A stretch of DNA of 64,000 nt from Roseateles_B sp041912595 (GTDB lineage Bacteria; Pseudomonadota; Gammaproteobacteria; Burkholderiales; Burkholderiaceae_C). Of the stretch, positions 53,345 to 62,273 are shown piece by piece. The position numbers and the translations under genes are program-made. The stretch is taken from assembly GCA_041912595.1 (NCBI GenBank), contig JAYRMR010000021.1, forward strand, positions 1 through 64,000. The letters are read 5' to 3'. The notes below the pieces were generated by a model. That model made no database searches, was not told the origin of the DNA, and saw only the letters and a program-made list of their open reading frames with translations. Within the stretch, counting starts at the first letter, position 1. Each line of letters starts with the position of its first letter.

Positions 53345-54247
53345 GTGAGCCCGGCCGACGCCGCCGCCCGCAGCGCCCGCCATGCCCCGGTGCTGCCATC
53401 GCCCGGCGCGCGCGTGACGCTCGCCTGGCTGGTGCTGGGCTGGCTGCTGCTGTTCGGCCTGAGCTACCGGGACCTGATGCGGGGCCTCTGGGCCAGCGAC
53501 GAACAGGGCCACGCCCCCATGATCCTCGCGGTGGGCCTGTGGCTGCTGGCGAGCCGGCTGCGGACGCTCACCGCTGACGGCGATGCCCGCGGCAGCGCGG
53601 GATCGCGCTGGGGCCTCGCGCCGCTGCTGCTGGGCCTGGCCGCCTTCGTGCTGGGGCGCTCCCAGGCGATCTGGACCCTGGAGATCGGCGCCCAGGTGCT
53701 CGTGCTGGCGGGCCTCGTGCTCGCCTTCCTCGGATGGCGCGGCCTGCGGGCGGCGGCCTTCCCGCTGGGCTTCCTGCTCTTCATGATCCCCTGGCCCGGC
53801 GACTGGACCCTGGCGCTCACCGCGCCGCTGAAGATCGCCGTCTCGGGCGTGGCCAGCCAGCTGCTGTACGGGGTGGGCTACCCCGTCGGGCGCTCGGGCG
53901 TCATCCTCACCATCGGTCCCTACCAGCTGCTGGTGGCGGATGCCTGCGCCGGGCTGAACTCCCTCTTCACGCTCGAGGCCCTCGGCCTGCTCTACATGCA
54001 TGTCGTGAAGCACACGGCCGTCTGGCGCAATGCCGTGCTGGCGCTGCTGGTCGTGCCCATCTCCTTCGCGGCCAATGTGCTGCGGGTGCTGGTGCTGGTG
54101 CTCGTCACCTACCACTTCGGTGACGCGGCCGGGCAGGGCTTCATCCACGGCTTTGCCGGCCTGCTGCTGATGCTGGCGGCGCTGCTGCTGATCCTGGCCG
54201 CCGACGGCCTGCTGGGGCGACTCGGGCGCTGGCGGGGCTGGCCATGA
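53345..54247 (+). CDS. xrtB: exosortase B
   Basis: A 300-residue polytopic inner-membrane protein (about 8 helices) of the exosortase/EpsH family, transpeptidase-like enzymes that recognise PEP-CTERM signals. The catalytic triad is Cys201 (ADACAGLNSL), Arg247 (ANVLRVL) and His268 (FIHGFAG). GTG 53345 is the likely start. Position between epsG and epsI and the wording fit XrtB. A candidate substrate is the PEP-CTERM protein at 23699. Confidence 0.95.
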   Translation: MSPADAAARSARHAPVLPSPGARVTLAWLVLGWLLLFGLSYRDLMRGLWASDEQGHAPMILAVGLWLLASRLRTLTADGDARGSAGSRWGLAPLLLGLAAFVLGRSQAIWTLEIGAQVLVLAGLVLAFLGWRGLRAAAFPLGFLLFMIPWPGDWTLALTAPLKIAVSGVASQLLYGVGYPVGRSGVILTIGPYQLLVADACAGLNSLFTLEALGLLYMHVVKHTAVWRNAVLALLVVPISFAANVLRVLVLVLVTYHFGDAAGQGFIHGFAGLLLMLAALLLILAADGLLGRLGRWRGWP

Positions 54248-54930
54248 ACGCGCAGCGCCGGGCCCTGCTGGTGGCTGCCGCGATGGGCGGGACGGCCGTG
54301 CTCGCCGAGCAGGTGCGGCCGCGCCGTTTCCTGGCGGACGAGGAGCCCCGCGTGCCGCTGGCCCAGCTGGTGCCCACACGCTTCGGGGCCTGGCAGCTGG
54401 ACCCGTCCATCGTGCCCCTGGTGCCCAATCCCCAGCAGCAGCAGGTCCTGGCGGAGACCTACGACGAGGTGCTCGCGCTGAGCTTCCGCAATCCGCAGCG
54501 CGAGCTCGTCATGCTGAGCTTGGCCTACGGGCGCAATCAGCACAAGGGCATGATGATCCACCGCCCGGAGATCTGCTATCCGGCACAGGGCTTCCGCCTG
54601 GAGCAGGACGTCTTCGACGCGACCGTGCCGCTGGCCGGCGGTCCGCTGCCGCTCAAGCGCCTCGTGGCGAGCCAGGGGCGCCGGCACGAGCCCATCAGCT
54701 ACTGGGTCGTCGTGGGCGACGAGCTGACCTCCTTCGGCTACCCCCACCGCTGGGCCGCGCTGCGCTACGGCCTGCGCGGCCTCATCCCCGACGGCGTGCT
54801 CGTGCGCGTGTCCTCGCTCAGCGCGGACAATGCCCAGGGCTTCGCGCTGCACGCCGGCTTCATCCGCGACTGGGCGCAGGCCCTGGACCCCGCCGCGCGG
54901 CGCCGTCTGCTGGGTCGCGGCCATGGCTGA
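54244..54930 (+). CDS. epsI: EpsI-family exosortase-associated protein
   Basis: A 228-residue protein of the EpsI family, always linked to exosortase genes. An N-terminal hydrophobic/twin-arginine-like stretch (NAQRRALLVAAAMGG) is followed by the domain with YGRNQHKGMMIHRPEICYPAQGF, which includes the conserved HRPE-CYP motif. It overlaps xrtB by four bases. Biochemical role unknown. In some species this domain is fused to the exosortase; here it is separate. Confidence 0.93.
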   Translation: MNAQRRALLVAAAMGGTAVLAEQVRPRRFLADEEPRVPLAQLVPTRFGAWQLDPSIVPLVPNPQQQQVLAETYDEVLALSFRNPQRELVMLSLAYGRNQHKGMMIHRPEICYPAQGFRLEQDVFDATVPLAGGPLPLKRLVASQGRRHEPISYWVVVGDELTSFGYPHRWAALRYGLRGLIPDGVLVRVSSLSADNAQGFALHAGFIRDWAQALDPAARRRLLGRGHG

Positions 54931-54963
54931 GTCTTGTCCCCCCTTCGCTTCGCAGGCACACAC

Positions 54964-56091
54964 ATGAGCATCAAGAAAGCGCTGATCACCGGCGTCACCG
55001 GGCAGGACGGGGCCTACCTGGCCGAGCTGCTGCTGGGCAAGGGCTACGAGGTGCACGGCATCAAGCGCCGCGCGTCGTCCTTCAACACGGACCGCATCGA
55101 CCACCTCTACCAGGACCCGCACGTCGACAACCAGCGCTTCATCCTGCACTACGGGGACCTGACGGACAGCAGCAACCTGATCTCCATCATCCAGCGCGTG
55201 CAGCCGGACGAGGTCTACAACCTGGCCGCCATGAGCCATGTGGCCGTGAGCTTCGAGATGCCCGAGTACACCGCGAATGCCGATGGGCTCGGGACGCTGC
55301 GCCTGCTGGAGGCCATCCGCATGCTCGGCCTGGAGACGAAGACGCGCTTCTACCAGGCGTCCACCTCCGAGCTCTACGGCCTGGTGCAGGAGACGCCGCA
55401 GCGCGAGCGCACGCCCTTCTACCCGCGCAGCCCCTACGCCGTGGCCAAGCTCTACGCCTACTGGATCACCGTCAACTACCGCGAGGCCTACGGCTTGCAC
55501 GCGAGCAACGGCATCCTCTTCAACCACGAGAGCCCCGTGCGCGGCGAGACCTTCGTGACCCGCAAGATCACCCGGGCGCTGGCCCGCATCGCGCTGGGCC
55601 TGCAGGACTGCGTCCACCTCGGCAACCTCTCGGCGCAGCGCGACTGGGGCCATGCCCGCGACTACGTCGACGCGATGTGGCGCATGCTGCAGCAGCCGCA
55701 GGGGGACGACTACGTCATCGCGACCGGCGTGCAGCACAGCGTGCGGGACTTCATCGCCCTGGCGGCGGCCGAGCTGGGCCTCACGCTGGCCTTCGAGGGC
55801 GAGGGGTTGGACGAGGTGGCGCGGGTCAGCGCCATCGCCGCCACCGAGGGCGCGTCGCCGCGCTGCCGCGTGGGCGACGTGATCGTGCGCGTGGATCCCC
55901 GCTACTTCCGCCCGACGGAGGTCGAGACGCTGCTGGGCGACGCCAGCAAGGCCCGCGAGCGCCTGGGCTGGACCCCGAGCACCTCGATCGAGACCCTGGT
56001 GCGCGAGATGATGGCGGCCGACTACAGCGCCGCGCGGCGCGACGAGCTCGTCAAGAGCGCCGGCTTCCCGGCCTACGACGCGCACGAATGA
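54964..56091 (+). CDS. gmd: GDP-mannose 4,6-dehydratase
   Basis: A 375-residue short-chain dehydrogenase/reductase that converts GDP-mannose to GDP-4-keto-6-deoxymannose, the first step to GDP-L-fucose. NADP-binding motif GVTGQDGAYLAE, catalytic Tyr158 and Lys162 in SPYAVAKLYA, serine/threonine in QASTSELYG, and RRASSFNT typical of Gmd. It lies 33 bases after epsI and overlaps the frame of fcl. Confidence 0.97.
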   Translation: MSIKKALITGVTGQDGAYLAELLLGKGYEVHGIKRRASSFNTDRIDHLYQDPHVDNQRFILHYGDLTDSSNLISIIQRVQPDEVYNLAAMSHVAVSFEMPEYTANADGLGTLRLLEAIRMLGLETKTRFYQASTSELYGLVQETPQRERTPFYPRSPYAVAKLYAYWITVNYREAYGLHASNGILFNHESPVRGETFVTRKITRALARIALGLQDCVHLGNLSAQRDWGHARDYVDAMWRMLQQPQGDDYVIATGVQHSVRDFIALAAAELGLTLAFEGEGLDEVARVSAIAATEGASPRCRVGDVIVRVDPRYFRPTEVETLLGDASKARERLGWTPSTSIETLVREMMAADYSAARRDELVKSAGFPAYDAHE

Positions 56092-56111
56092 CCCCCGCCC
56101 CGGAGGCCGCC

Positions 56112-57050
56112 ATGCACAGCATTCCCAGCGACGCCCGCATCTTCGTCACCGGCCACGGCGGCATGGTCGGCTCGGCCCTTGTGCGCCGCCTGCAGGCGCG
56201 CGGCTACACGCAGGTCCTCACGCGCACCCGTGCGCAGCTCGACCTCCTCGACCAGGCGGCGGTCTATCGCTACCTCGTCGAGCACCGGCCGGACTACGTC
56301 TTCATCGCCGCGGCCAAGGTCGGCGGCATCCTCGCCAACGACACCGAGCGCGCCGACTTCCTCTTCCAGAACCTGCAGATCGAGCTGAACCTCATCCACG
56401 GCGCCCACCGCGCCGGCGTGCAGCGCCTGCAGTTCCTCGGCTCGAGCTGCATCTACCCGCGGGACTGCCCGCAGCCCATCCGCGAGGAGTCCCTGCTCAC
56501 CGGCCCGCTGGAGCCGACGAACGAGCCCTACGCCATCGCCAAGATCGCGGGCGTGAAGCTCGCCGAGAGCTACAGCCGTCAGTACGGCCGGCAGTACATC
56601 AGCGTGATGCCCACCAACCTGTACGGTCCGGGCGACAACTACGACCTCGCCAGCAGCCATGTGCTGCCGGCGCTGATCCGCAAGGCCGACGAGGCCCGGG
56701 AACGCGGGGACGCCCAGCTCGTGGTGTGGGGCTCGGGCACGCCGCGGCGCGAGTTCCTCTACGTCGACGACCTGGCCGAGGCCTGCGTGCAGGTGATGGA
56801 GCTGGGCTACGACGGCCCGCTGCTGAACATCGGCACCGGCACCGACGTGAGCATCCGCGAGCTGGCCGAGACGGTGATGCAGGTGGTGGGCTTCGAGGGC
56901 CGCATCGTCTTCGATGCCAGCAAGCCCGACGGCACGCCGCGCAAGCTGCTGGACGTGTCGCGGATCCAGGCGCTGGGCTGGACGGCCCGCACCGGCCTGC
57001 GCGAGGGCATCGCCCGGGCCTGGGCGGACTTCCGCCAAGGGCGGGCATGA
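56112..57050 (+). CDS. fcl: GDP-L-fucose synthase
   Basis: A 312-residue epimerase/reductase that completes GDP-L-fucose synthesis. NADP-binding GHGGMVGSALVRRL, catalytic Tyr140 and Lys144 (PYAIAKIAG), and the family motifs SSCIYPRDCPQPI and NLYGPGDNYD. ATG 56112 has GGAGGCCGCC before it and is preferred; ATG 56088 would overlap gmd and add eight residues. With gmd it shows that L-fucose, or a derivative, is in the polysaccharide. Confidence 0.96.
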   Translation: MHSIPSDARIFVTGHGGMVGSALVRRLQARGYTQVLTRTRAQLDLLDQAAVYRYLVEHRPDYVFIAAAKVGGILANDTERADFLFQNLQIELNLIHGAHRAGVQRLQFLGSSCIYPRDCPQPIREESLLTGPLEPTNEPYAIAKIAGVKLAESYSRQYGRQYISVMPTNLYGPGDNYDLASSHVLPALIRKADEARERGDAQLVVWGSGTPRREFLYVDDLAEACVQVMELGYDGPLLNIGTGTDVSIRELAETVMQVVGFEGRIVFDASKPDGTPRKLLDVSRIQALGWTARTGLREGIARAWADFRQGRA

Positions 57051-58165
57051 GCGAGCGCCGCCCGGCTGCGTCGGAAGGGCATTGGGGGGAGCTCGACACC
57101 CTCCGGTTCCTGTCCGCCTGCCTGGTGATGGGCTTCCACTACGTCGGGACGGACAGCCACGGCTCACGCTGGCAGCTGCAGCACGGGGACGTCTACGGCT
57201 TCGCGGCCTGGGATGCCGTCTCCCGCCTCGGCGCCCTTGGCGTCGACCTGTTCTTCTTCATCAGCGGCTTCGTCATCGCCCACAGCGCCAACGGCGCCCG
57301 GCCCGCCGCCTTCGCGGCCTCGCGCTTCACGCGGCTGATGCCCACCTACTGGCTGGCGGTGCTGCTCACGGCGGGCGGCATCCTGTGGGCCGGCGAGGGC
57401 TACCGCAGTCTCGACGGCCTGCAGGTGCTGGCCAATCTGCTGTGCCTGCAGCGCGTGCTGGGCGTCGAGTTTGTCGACGGGGTGTATTGGTCGCTGCTGG
57501 TGGAGATGCGCTTCTATGTCCTCGTGATGCTGCTGCTGGTGTGCCGGCAGTTCCATCACTACCCGCGCTGGCTGGGCGTCTGGGCGGTCTTCGTGGGCCT
57601 GGACGCCGCCGGCGTGCCCCTGGGGCCCTTGCGGCAGGCGCTGGTCCTGTCGCAGGCCCCCTGGTTCATCCTCGGCGGCGCGGCGTGGCTGCAGACGCAG
57701 GGCCGCCGCCGCGAGGCCTGGCTGCTGTTCGCCGCGATGCTGTCGCTGATCGTCGCGCGGCAGTACGGCAAGTACGCCCAGCACGGCACGGTGGAGGGCG
57801 TGCTCGCCGCCTTGACCGTCAGCGGCATGGCGCTGCTCGTGATGGCGGTGCCCCTCGGCCTTCTGCCCTGGCTTCGCCTGCGTCACGGCGCCTCGCTGGC
57901 GGCGCTGACCTACCCGCTGTACCTGCTGCACGAGGACCTCGGCTTCGTGCTGATGCGCGAGCTGTGGCTCGGCAGTGCCGGTGCGACGGTGGCGGGCGTG
58001 GCGGTCGCCGCCCTGGGCCTGGCCTGGCTCGTGGTGAAGGCCTTCGAGCGGCCGCTGCTGCCGCCGCTGCGCCGGGGGCTCACGCAGCGCCTGGACCGCA
58101 TCGCCGCGCTGCGCCGCGCCGGTCCCGCGGTGGCGCCGCCGAACGGCCGATGGGTCCTGCCATGA
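57047..58165 (+). CDS. acyltransferase 3 (OafA-like) modifying the polysaccharide
   Basis: A 372-residue integral membrane protein with about 10 helices, family acyltransferase 3. Typical start ELDTLRFLSACLVMGFHY (with the conserved histidine) and GVDLFFFISGFVIA are clear, as is the SLLVEMRFYV region. Probably O-acetylates a sugar of the exopolysaccharide. It overlaps fcl and the flippase gene by four bases each. Confidence 0.92.
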   Translation: MSERRPAASEGHWGELDTLRFLSACLVMGFHYVGTDSHGSRWQLQHGDVYGFAAWDAVSRLGALGVDLFFFISGFVIAHSANGARPAAFAASRFTRLMPTYWLAVLLTAGGILWAGEGYRSLDGLQVLANLLCLQRVLGVEFVDGVYWSLLVEMRFYVLVMLLLVCRQFHHYPRWLGVWAVFVGLDAAGVPLGPLRQALVLSQAPWFILGGAAWLQTQGRRREAWLLFAAMLSLIVARQYGKYAQHGTVEGVLAALTVSGMALLVMAVPLGLLPWLRLRHGASLAALTYPLYLLHEDLGFVLMRELWLGSAGATVAGVAVAALGLAWLVVKAFERPLLPPLRRGLTQRLDRIAALRRAGPAVAPPNGRWVLP

Positions 58166-59622
58166 GCGGCCGGGCGGGCGCGGTCCTCAGCGGCATGCGG
58201 TGGGGCGCCATCGGGGTGGGGGTCAGCGTCGTCGTCCAGATCGGGCTGATGGCCTGCCTCTCGCGCCTGCTCACACCGGCGGACTTCGGCCTCATGGCCA
58301 TGGCGCTGATCGGTCTGCGCTTCCTGGACTATTTCGCGCAGATGGGCCTGGGCCCCGCGCTGGTCCAGCGCCCCGACCTGTCCAGGCAGGACATCCGCCT
58401 GGGCCTGGGCCTGAGCCTGCTCGTGTCCGGCATCTGCGTCGGACTCACCTGGCTGCTGGCGCCGCTGGCCGCCGGCTTCTTCCAGCGTCCGGCCCTGAGC
58501 GGCATTCTCGACGTGCTCGCACTGAACTTCCTGCTGCAGGGCCTGTCGACCGTGGCGCTGGCCCTGCTGCGGCGCGGGCTGCGCTTCCGTGCGCTGGCCC
58601 TCATCGACCTGGCGGCCTATGTGATCGGCTACGGCGCGGTCGGCCTGGCCCTGGCCTGGGCCGGTGCGGGCGTCTGGGCCCTGGTGGGCGCCACGCTGGC
58701 GCAGAGCGGCCTCAGCCTGCTGCTGGCCGGTGCGCTCGCGCGTCACGACTGGCGGCCCAGCCTGCGCGGCGACGTGCGCGGCCTGCTGGGCTACGGGGCG
58801 CCCCATTCGCTGGTCAGCTTCGTGGAGTTCCTGAGCTTCAACGTCGACACCACGCTGATCGGCCGCCTGATGGGCGACGCGCCGCTGGGCACCTACAGCC
58901 GCGCCCGTCTGCTGACCAACCTGCCCACGGAGAAGGTGGCCGGCATCCTCGGGCGGGTGCTGTTCCCGCTCTTCAGCCATGCGCAGACGCAGCGCGCGCA
59001 GGTGGGGCAGGGCTTTCTGCTCGGGGTGCTGGGCATCGGCCTGGCCGGCGCGGCGCTGAGCCTCGGCATGGCGGCGGCGGCGGGTCCGCTCGTGGCCGTG
59101 ATGCTGGGGCCGCAGTGGCAGGACGCCGTGCCGCTCGTCGGCGCCCTGGCCCTGTGCGTGCCCTTTCTTTACATGGGCCATGTCGCGGGTGTCGTGTGCG
59201 ATGCCCTCGCGCTGCTGCGCAGCAAGCTGCTGCTGCAGGGGGCCGCGCTCGTGCTGCTGATGGCCTCGGTCTGGCTGGCCCTGCCGCGGGGCATGACGGC
59301 GGTGGTGTGGGTCGTCCTGGCGGTCGAGGCGCTGCGCTGGATCGCCTTCCTGCTGCTGCTGGTGCCGGTGCTCCAGCTGACGTGGCGCGAGGTGGCGCGG
59401 GTGCATCTCGCCGTCGCGGCCATGGGGGCGCTCGTGTGGACGGGCGTCCGGGCGGCCCTCGCCTGGCAGGACGGGACACCGGGCGCCGCCCTGGCCATCG
59501 CCGTGCTGGCCGGCGCGCTGTCCGCCCTGCTGGCGCTGGGGCTGGTCCGCCCGCTGCTGCGGCCGATCGCGGCCTATGGCCTGTTGCGCAGCCGGCTTCC
59601 GGCGCTCGCGCGTTGGTGGTGA
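58162..59622 (+). CDS. polysaccharide flippase, Wzx/MOP family
   Basis: A 486-residue protein with about 12-14 membrane helices of the oligosaccharide flippase family. The N-terminal region (RLLTPADFGLMAMALI, DYFAQMGLGPALVQRPDLS) is characteristic of WzxC/lipopolysaccharide flippases. It would move the lipid-linked repeat unit across the inner membrane for polymerisation by the Wzy-like protein two genes downstream. Confidence 0.92.
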   Translation: MSGRAGAVLSGMRWGAIGVGVSVVVQIGLMACLSRLLTPADFGLMAMALIGLRFLDYFAQMGLGPALVQRPDLSRQDIRLGLGLSLLVSGICVGLTWLLAPLAAGFFQRPALSGILDVLALNFLLQGLSTVALALLRRGLRFRALALIDLAAYVIGYGAVGLALAWAGAGVWALVGATLAQSGLSLLLAGALARHDWRPSLRGDVRGLLGYGAPHSLVSFVEFLSFNVDTTLIGRLMGDAPLGTYSRARLLTNLPTEKVAGILGRVLFPLFSHAQTQRAQVGQGFLLGVLGIGLAGAALSLGMAAAAGPLVAVMLGPQWQDAVPLVGALALCVPFLYMGHVAGVVCDALALLRSKLLLQGAALVLLMASVWLALPRGMTAVVWVVLAVEALRWIAFLLLLVPVLQLTWREVARVHLAVAAMGALVWTGVRAALAWQDGTPGAALAIAVLAGALSALLALGLVRPLLRPIAAYGLLRSRLPALARWW

Positions 59623-59628
59623 GGGCGG

Positions 59629-60900
59629 ATGGCCATGCGTGATCCTCGCCTCCAGCATCTGGGCTTCTGCGCGCCGGTGGCGGGGCAAGACCTGGCCCCG
59701 CTGATGGGCAGGCCCCCGGGCGATCTGCCCCGCGGCTACGAGGGCGCGCCGCTGATGGCGACCCTGATCGAGGGCCTGCTGGCGTCGGGGCTGCAGCTGA
59801 GCGTCTTCACGCTCAGCGCGGATCTGCCGCTCGACGCGGGCCCGGTGTGCATCCCGTCGGCACGCTGGCCGGGCCTGCGGGTCCATTTCGTGCCTTCGCG
59901 CCCCCGGGCGTGGCGGCCGGTCCAGGGCCGGCCCGGTCGCATCCTCGACCTCTACCGCCTCGAACGGCAAGGCCTGTGCGCCGCCATCGCCGCGGCCAGG
60001 CCGCAGGTCGTTCACGCCCACTGGGCCTACGAATTCGCCTGGGCGGCGCTGGACAGCGGCGTCCCGGCGGTCGTCACGAGCCACGATTCGCCGCTGCTGG
60101 TGGCGCGCATGAACACCTGGGCCAAGCCCACCATCAGCCTGTATCGCTGGCTGCGGGTGCTGATGGCGCGGGAGGTCCTGCGCCGGGCGCGGCATCTGAC
60201 GGTCGTGTCGCCCTACATGCAGGAGGCGCTCGCCGGGCTGGCGCGCGCCACGCCCGTGGTGGTGCCCAATGCCGTGCAGGCGGCGCTCGTCGCGCGGGGG
60301 CACGATCGCGAGCGGCCGGCCGGCCTGCGCATCGCCCTGATCAGCCATGGCTGGCGCCGGCGCAAGAACGCCCAGCCCGCGCTGCTCGCCTTCGCGAGCC
60401 GCCGCCGCCAGGATCCTTCGCTGGCACTGCATCTGTTCGGCCACGAGTTCGAGCCGGACGGCGCGGCCCAGGCCTGGTGCCGCCGGACGCCCGCGATGGC
60501 CGACGCGCTCGAGGCCCTGCATTTCCATGGCCCCCTGCCGCATGAGACGCTGATGCGGCGCCTCGAGGGCCTGGACCTGCTGCTGCATCCCTCGCTGGAG
60601 GAGTCTTTCGGGATGGTGCTGGTCGAGGCCCTGGCGCTGGGCCTGCCCGTGGTCGCGGGCGCGCACAGCGGCGCCGTGCCCTGGGTGGTGCAGGCCCCGG
60701 AGAGCCTGTGCGACGTGCGCGACAGCGCCGACATCGCCCGTGCGCTCGCCCGCGTGAGCGAGCCGCGGACCTACGCGCGACTCTCCGCCCAGGGACGCCA
60801 GCAGGTACAAACACGCTTTGGGCTCGACGCGGTCGTGCGGGCCTACCTCCAGACCTACGAGCAGGCCCTCGGCCTCGACGCCCGCGCGCCCGCGCCCTGA
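59629..60900 (+). CDS. glycosyltransferase, family 4 (GT-B fold)
   Basis: A 423-residue glycosyltransferase. The C-terminal GT-B nucleotide-binding half has the E-x7-E pattern (HPSLEESFGMVLVEALALG) and GAVPWVVQ. The N-terminal acceptor half includes VHAHWAYEFAWAALDSG. Acts on the inner face of the membrane to build the repeat unit. Donor and acceptor sugars cannot be read. An ATG two codons in is an alternative start. Confidence 0.9.
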   Translation: MAMRDPRLQHLGFCAPVAGQDLAPLMGRPPGDLPRGYEGAPLMATLIEGLLASGLQLSVFTLSADLPLDAGPVCIPSARWPGLRVHFVPSRPRAWRPVQGRPGRILDLYRLERQGLCAAIAAARPQVVHAHWAYEFAWAALDSGVPAVVTSHDSPLLVARMNTWAKPTISLYRWLRVLMAREVLRRARHLTVVSPYMQEALAGLARATPVVVPNAVQAALVARGHDRERPAGLRIALISHGWRRRKNAQPALLAFASRRRQDPSLALHLFGHEFEPDGAAQAWCRRTPAMADALEALHFHGPLPHETLMRRLEGLDLLLHPSLEESFGMVLVEALALGLPVVAGAHSGAVPWVVQAPESLCDVRDSADIARALARVSEPRTYARLSAQGRQQVQTRFGLDAVVRAYLQTYEQALGLDARAPAP

Positions 60901-60908
60901 TCCTTTCC

Positions 60909-62273
60909 ATGCCGTTCCAGACCCTCATCCTTCTCAGCATGCCCTTTGCCGTGGCGATGGCCCTGGCCGCGGGGCTGTTCGTCCTGCTGCTGTCGGCCTC
61001 GCGGTCGGTGGCCGTCGGCATCGGCTGGGCGGCGGCCATGGCCCTGACGGACACCCTCGTCATGGGCGCGCCGCTGCTGCACCTGGGCACGGCGGTCTTC
61101 GCCGGGGACCTGGCGAGCCTCGTGCTGGCCGCCGTCGCGCTCGGCCGCTGTCTGTGGGCAGGCAGCGAGGTGCGGCTGCACCGCGCCTGGCTGCTCTTCC
61201 TCCTGGTAATGGCCTTGAGCCTCGGGCGCGGCCTCCTCACCTATGGCACGACCGCCGGCGTGCATGTGCGGGACTACTTCTACTTCGCCGCCGTCGCCAC
61301 CTATGTCATGACCTTCGACTGGCGCCGCGTCGGCTTCCGGGCCCTGTTCCGCCCGTGGGTGACGCTCGCCCTCGCGCTGGGGCTGCTGGTGCTCTATCGC
61401 TGGACGGTCTACTACCTGCCCATCCCGGACCTCCTGCCCCCGCAGGGCGTCTACAACGTCGACGGCGCGATCCGCGTCATCGGCTCCGGGGACGCGATCC
61501 TGCTCGGGCAGCTCCTCATCGTGCTCGTGTACTTCAGCGCCGTCGCGCCCTCGCTGCCCGGCTGGCGCTTCCTGATGCTGCCGCTTGCCGGGCTCGTCCT
61601 GCTGCTGCAGCACCGGTCCGTGTGGCTGGCGGTGATGGTCGGCGCCGTGACGCCGCTCCTGATGGCCCGGGACAGCAGTCGTGCCGTGCGCCAGCTCAGC
61701 GCGCTGGTCCTGGTGCTGAGCCTGGTGCTGCTGCCGCTGATCGCGAGCGAGAAGGGCAGCGGCCTCGCCGCGCAGCTGGGGCAGTCGGCCGGGCGCGCCC
61801 TGCGCGGGCAGGACACGGCCTCCGACCGCCTGCAGGGCTGGGCCGCCATGATCCGCAAGTGGCAGGACAGCGGGCCCGCGGCGGTGGCCATCGGCAATCC
61901 CTTCGGCACGGACAACAGCCGCATGGTCATCGACGACGAGGGCCGGGTGCGCGTCATCACCTACTTCGCGCACAACATGTACGTCCAGACGCTCTACAAC
62001 CTGGGCCTGGCCGGGCTCGGGGCCTTCGTGGCCGCCCTGGGCGCCGCGCTCGTGGGCCTGCGGCGGCTGGCGCGCGAGGAGGCCTCCGCCGGCCCCGCGG
62101 CGCTGCTGTTCACGCTGCTGGTGATGATGGCGGTCTATTTCATCCCCTACGGCGTCGGCCTGTGGCAGGGGCTGGTCATGGGCACGGCGCTGGCCTGGGT
62201 GCAGGCCCACGCGCCGCGGGCGGTCCGTGGGCCACGGCCGGCCGCCCTGCGGGGAGGCACCCATGCGCGCTGA
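60909..62273 (+). CDS. O-antigen ligase/polymerase-like (Wzy) membrane protein
   Basis: A 454-residue protein with about 11 membrane segments and a large periplasmic loop (about residues 290-360, EKGSGLAAQLGQSAGRALRG). The region YFAHNMYVQTLYNLGLAGLG, with HN and G-x-x-G, is typical of the O-antigen ligase/Wzy domain. In this setting it most likely polymerises the exopolysaccharide repeat units. It overlaps the glycoside hydrolase gene by 11 bases. Confidence 0.88.
   Translation: MPFQTLILLSMPFAVAMALAAGLFVLLLSASRSVAVGIGWAAAMALTDTLVMGAPLLHLGTAVFAGDLASLVLAAVALGRCLWAGSEVRLHRAWLLFLLVMALSLGRGLLTYGTTAGVHVRDYFYFAAVATYVMTFDWRRVGFRALFRPWVTLALALGLLVLYRWTVYYLPIPDLLPPQGVYNVDGAIRVIGSGDAILLGQLLIVLVYFSAVAPSLPGWRFLMLPLAGLVLLLQHRSVWLAVMVGAVTPLLMARDSSRAVRQLSALVLVLSLVLLPLIASEKGSGLAAQLGQSAGRALRGQDTASDRLQGWAAMIRKWQDSGPAAVAIGNPFGTDNSRMVIDDEGRVRVITYFAHNMYVQTLYNLGLAGLGAFVAALGAALVGLRRLAREEASAGPAALLFTLLVMMAVYFIPYGVGLWQGLVMGTALAWVQAHAPRAVRGPRPAALRGGTHAR

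Noticed and set aside
57910..60810. 966-codon open frame on the - strand opposite acyltransferase, flippase and glycosyltransferase genes
   Set aside because: It crosses three real genes antisense and is rich in Gln, His, Arg and Pro with no domain motifs.
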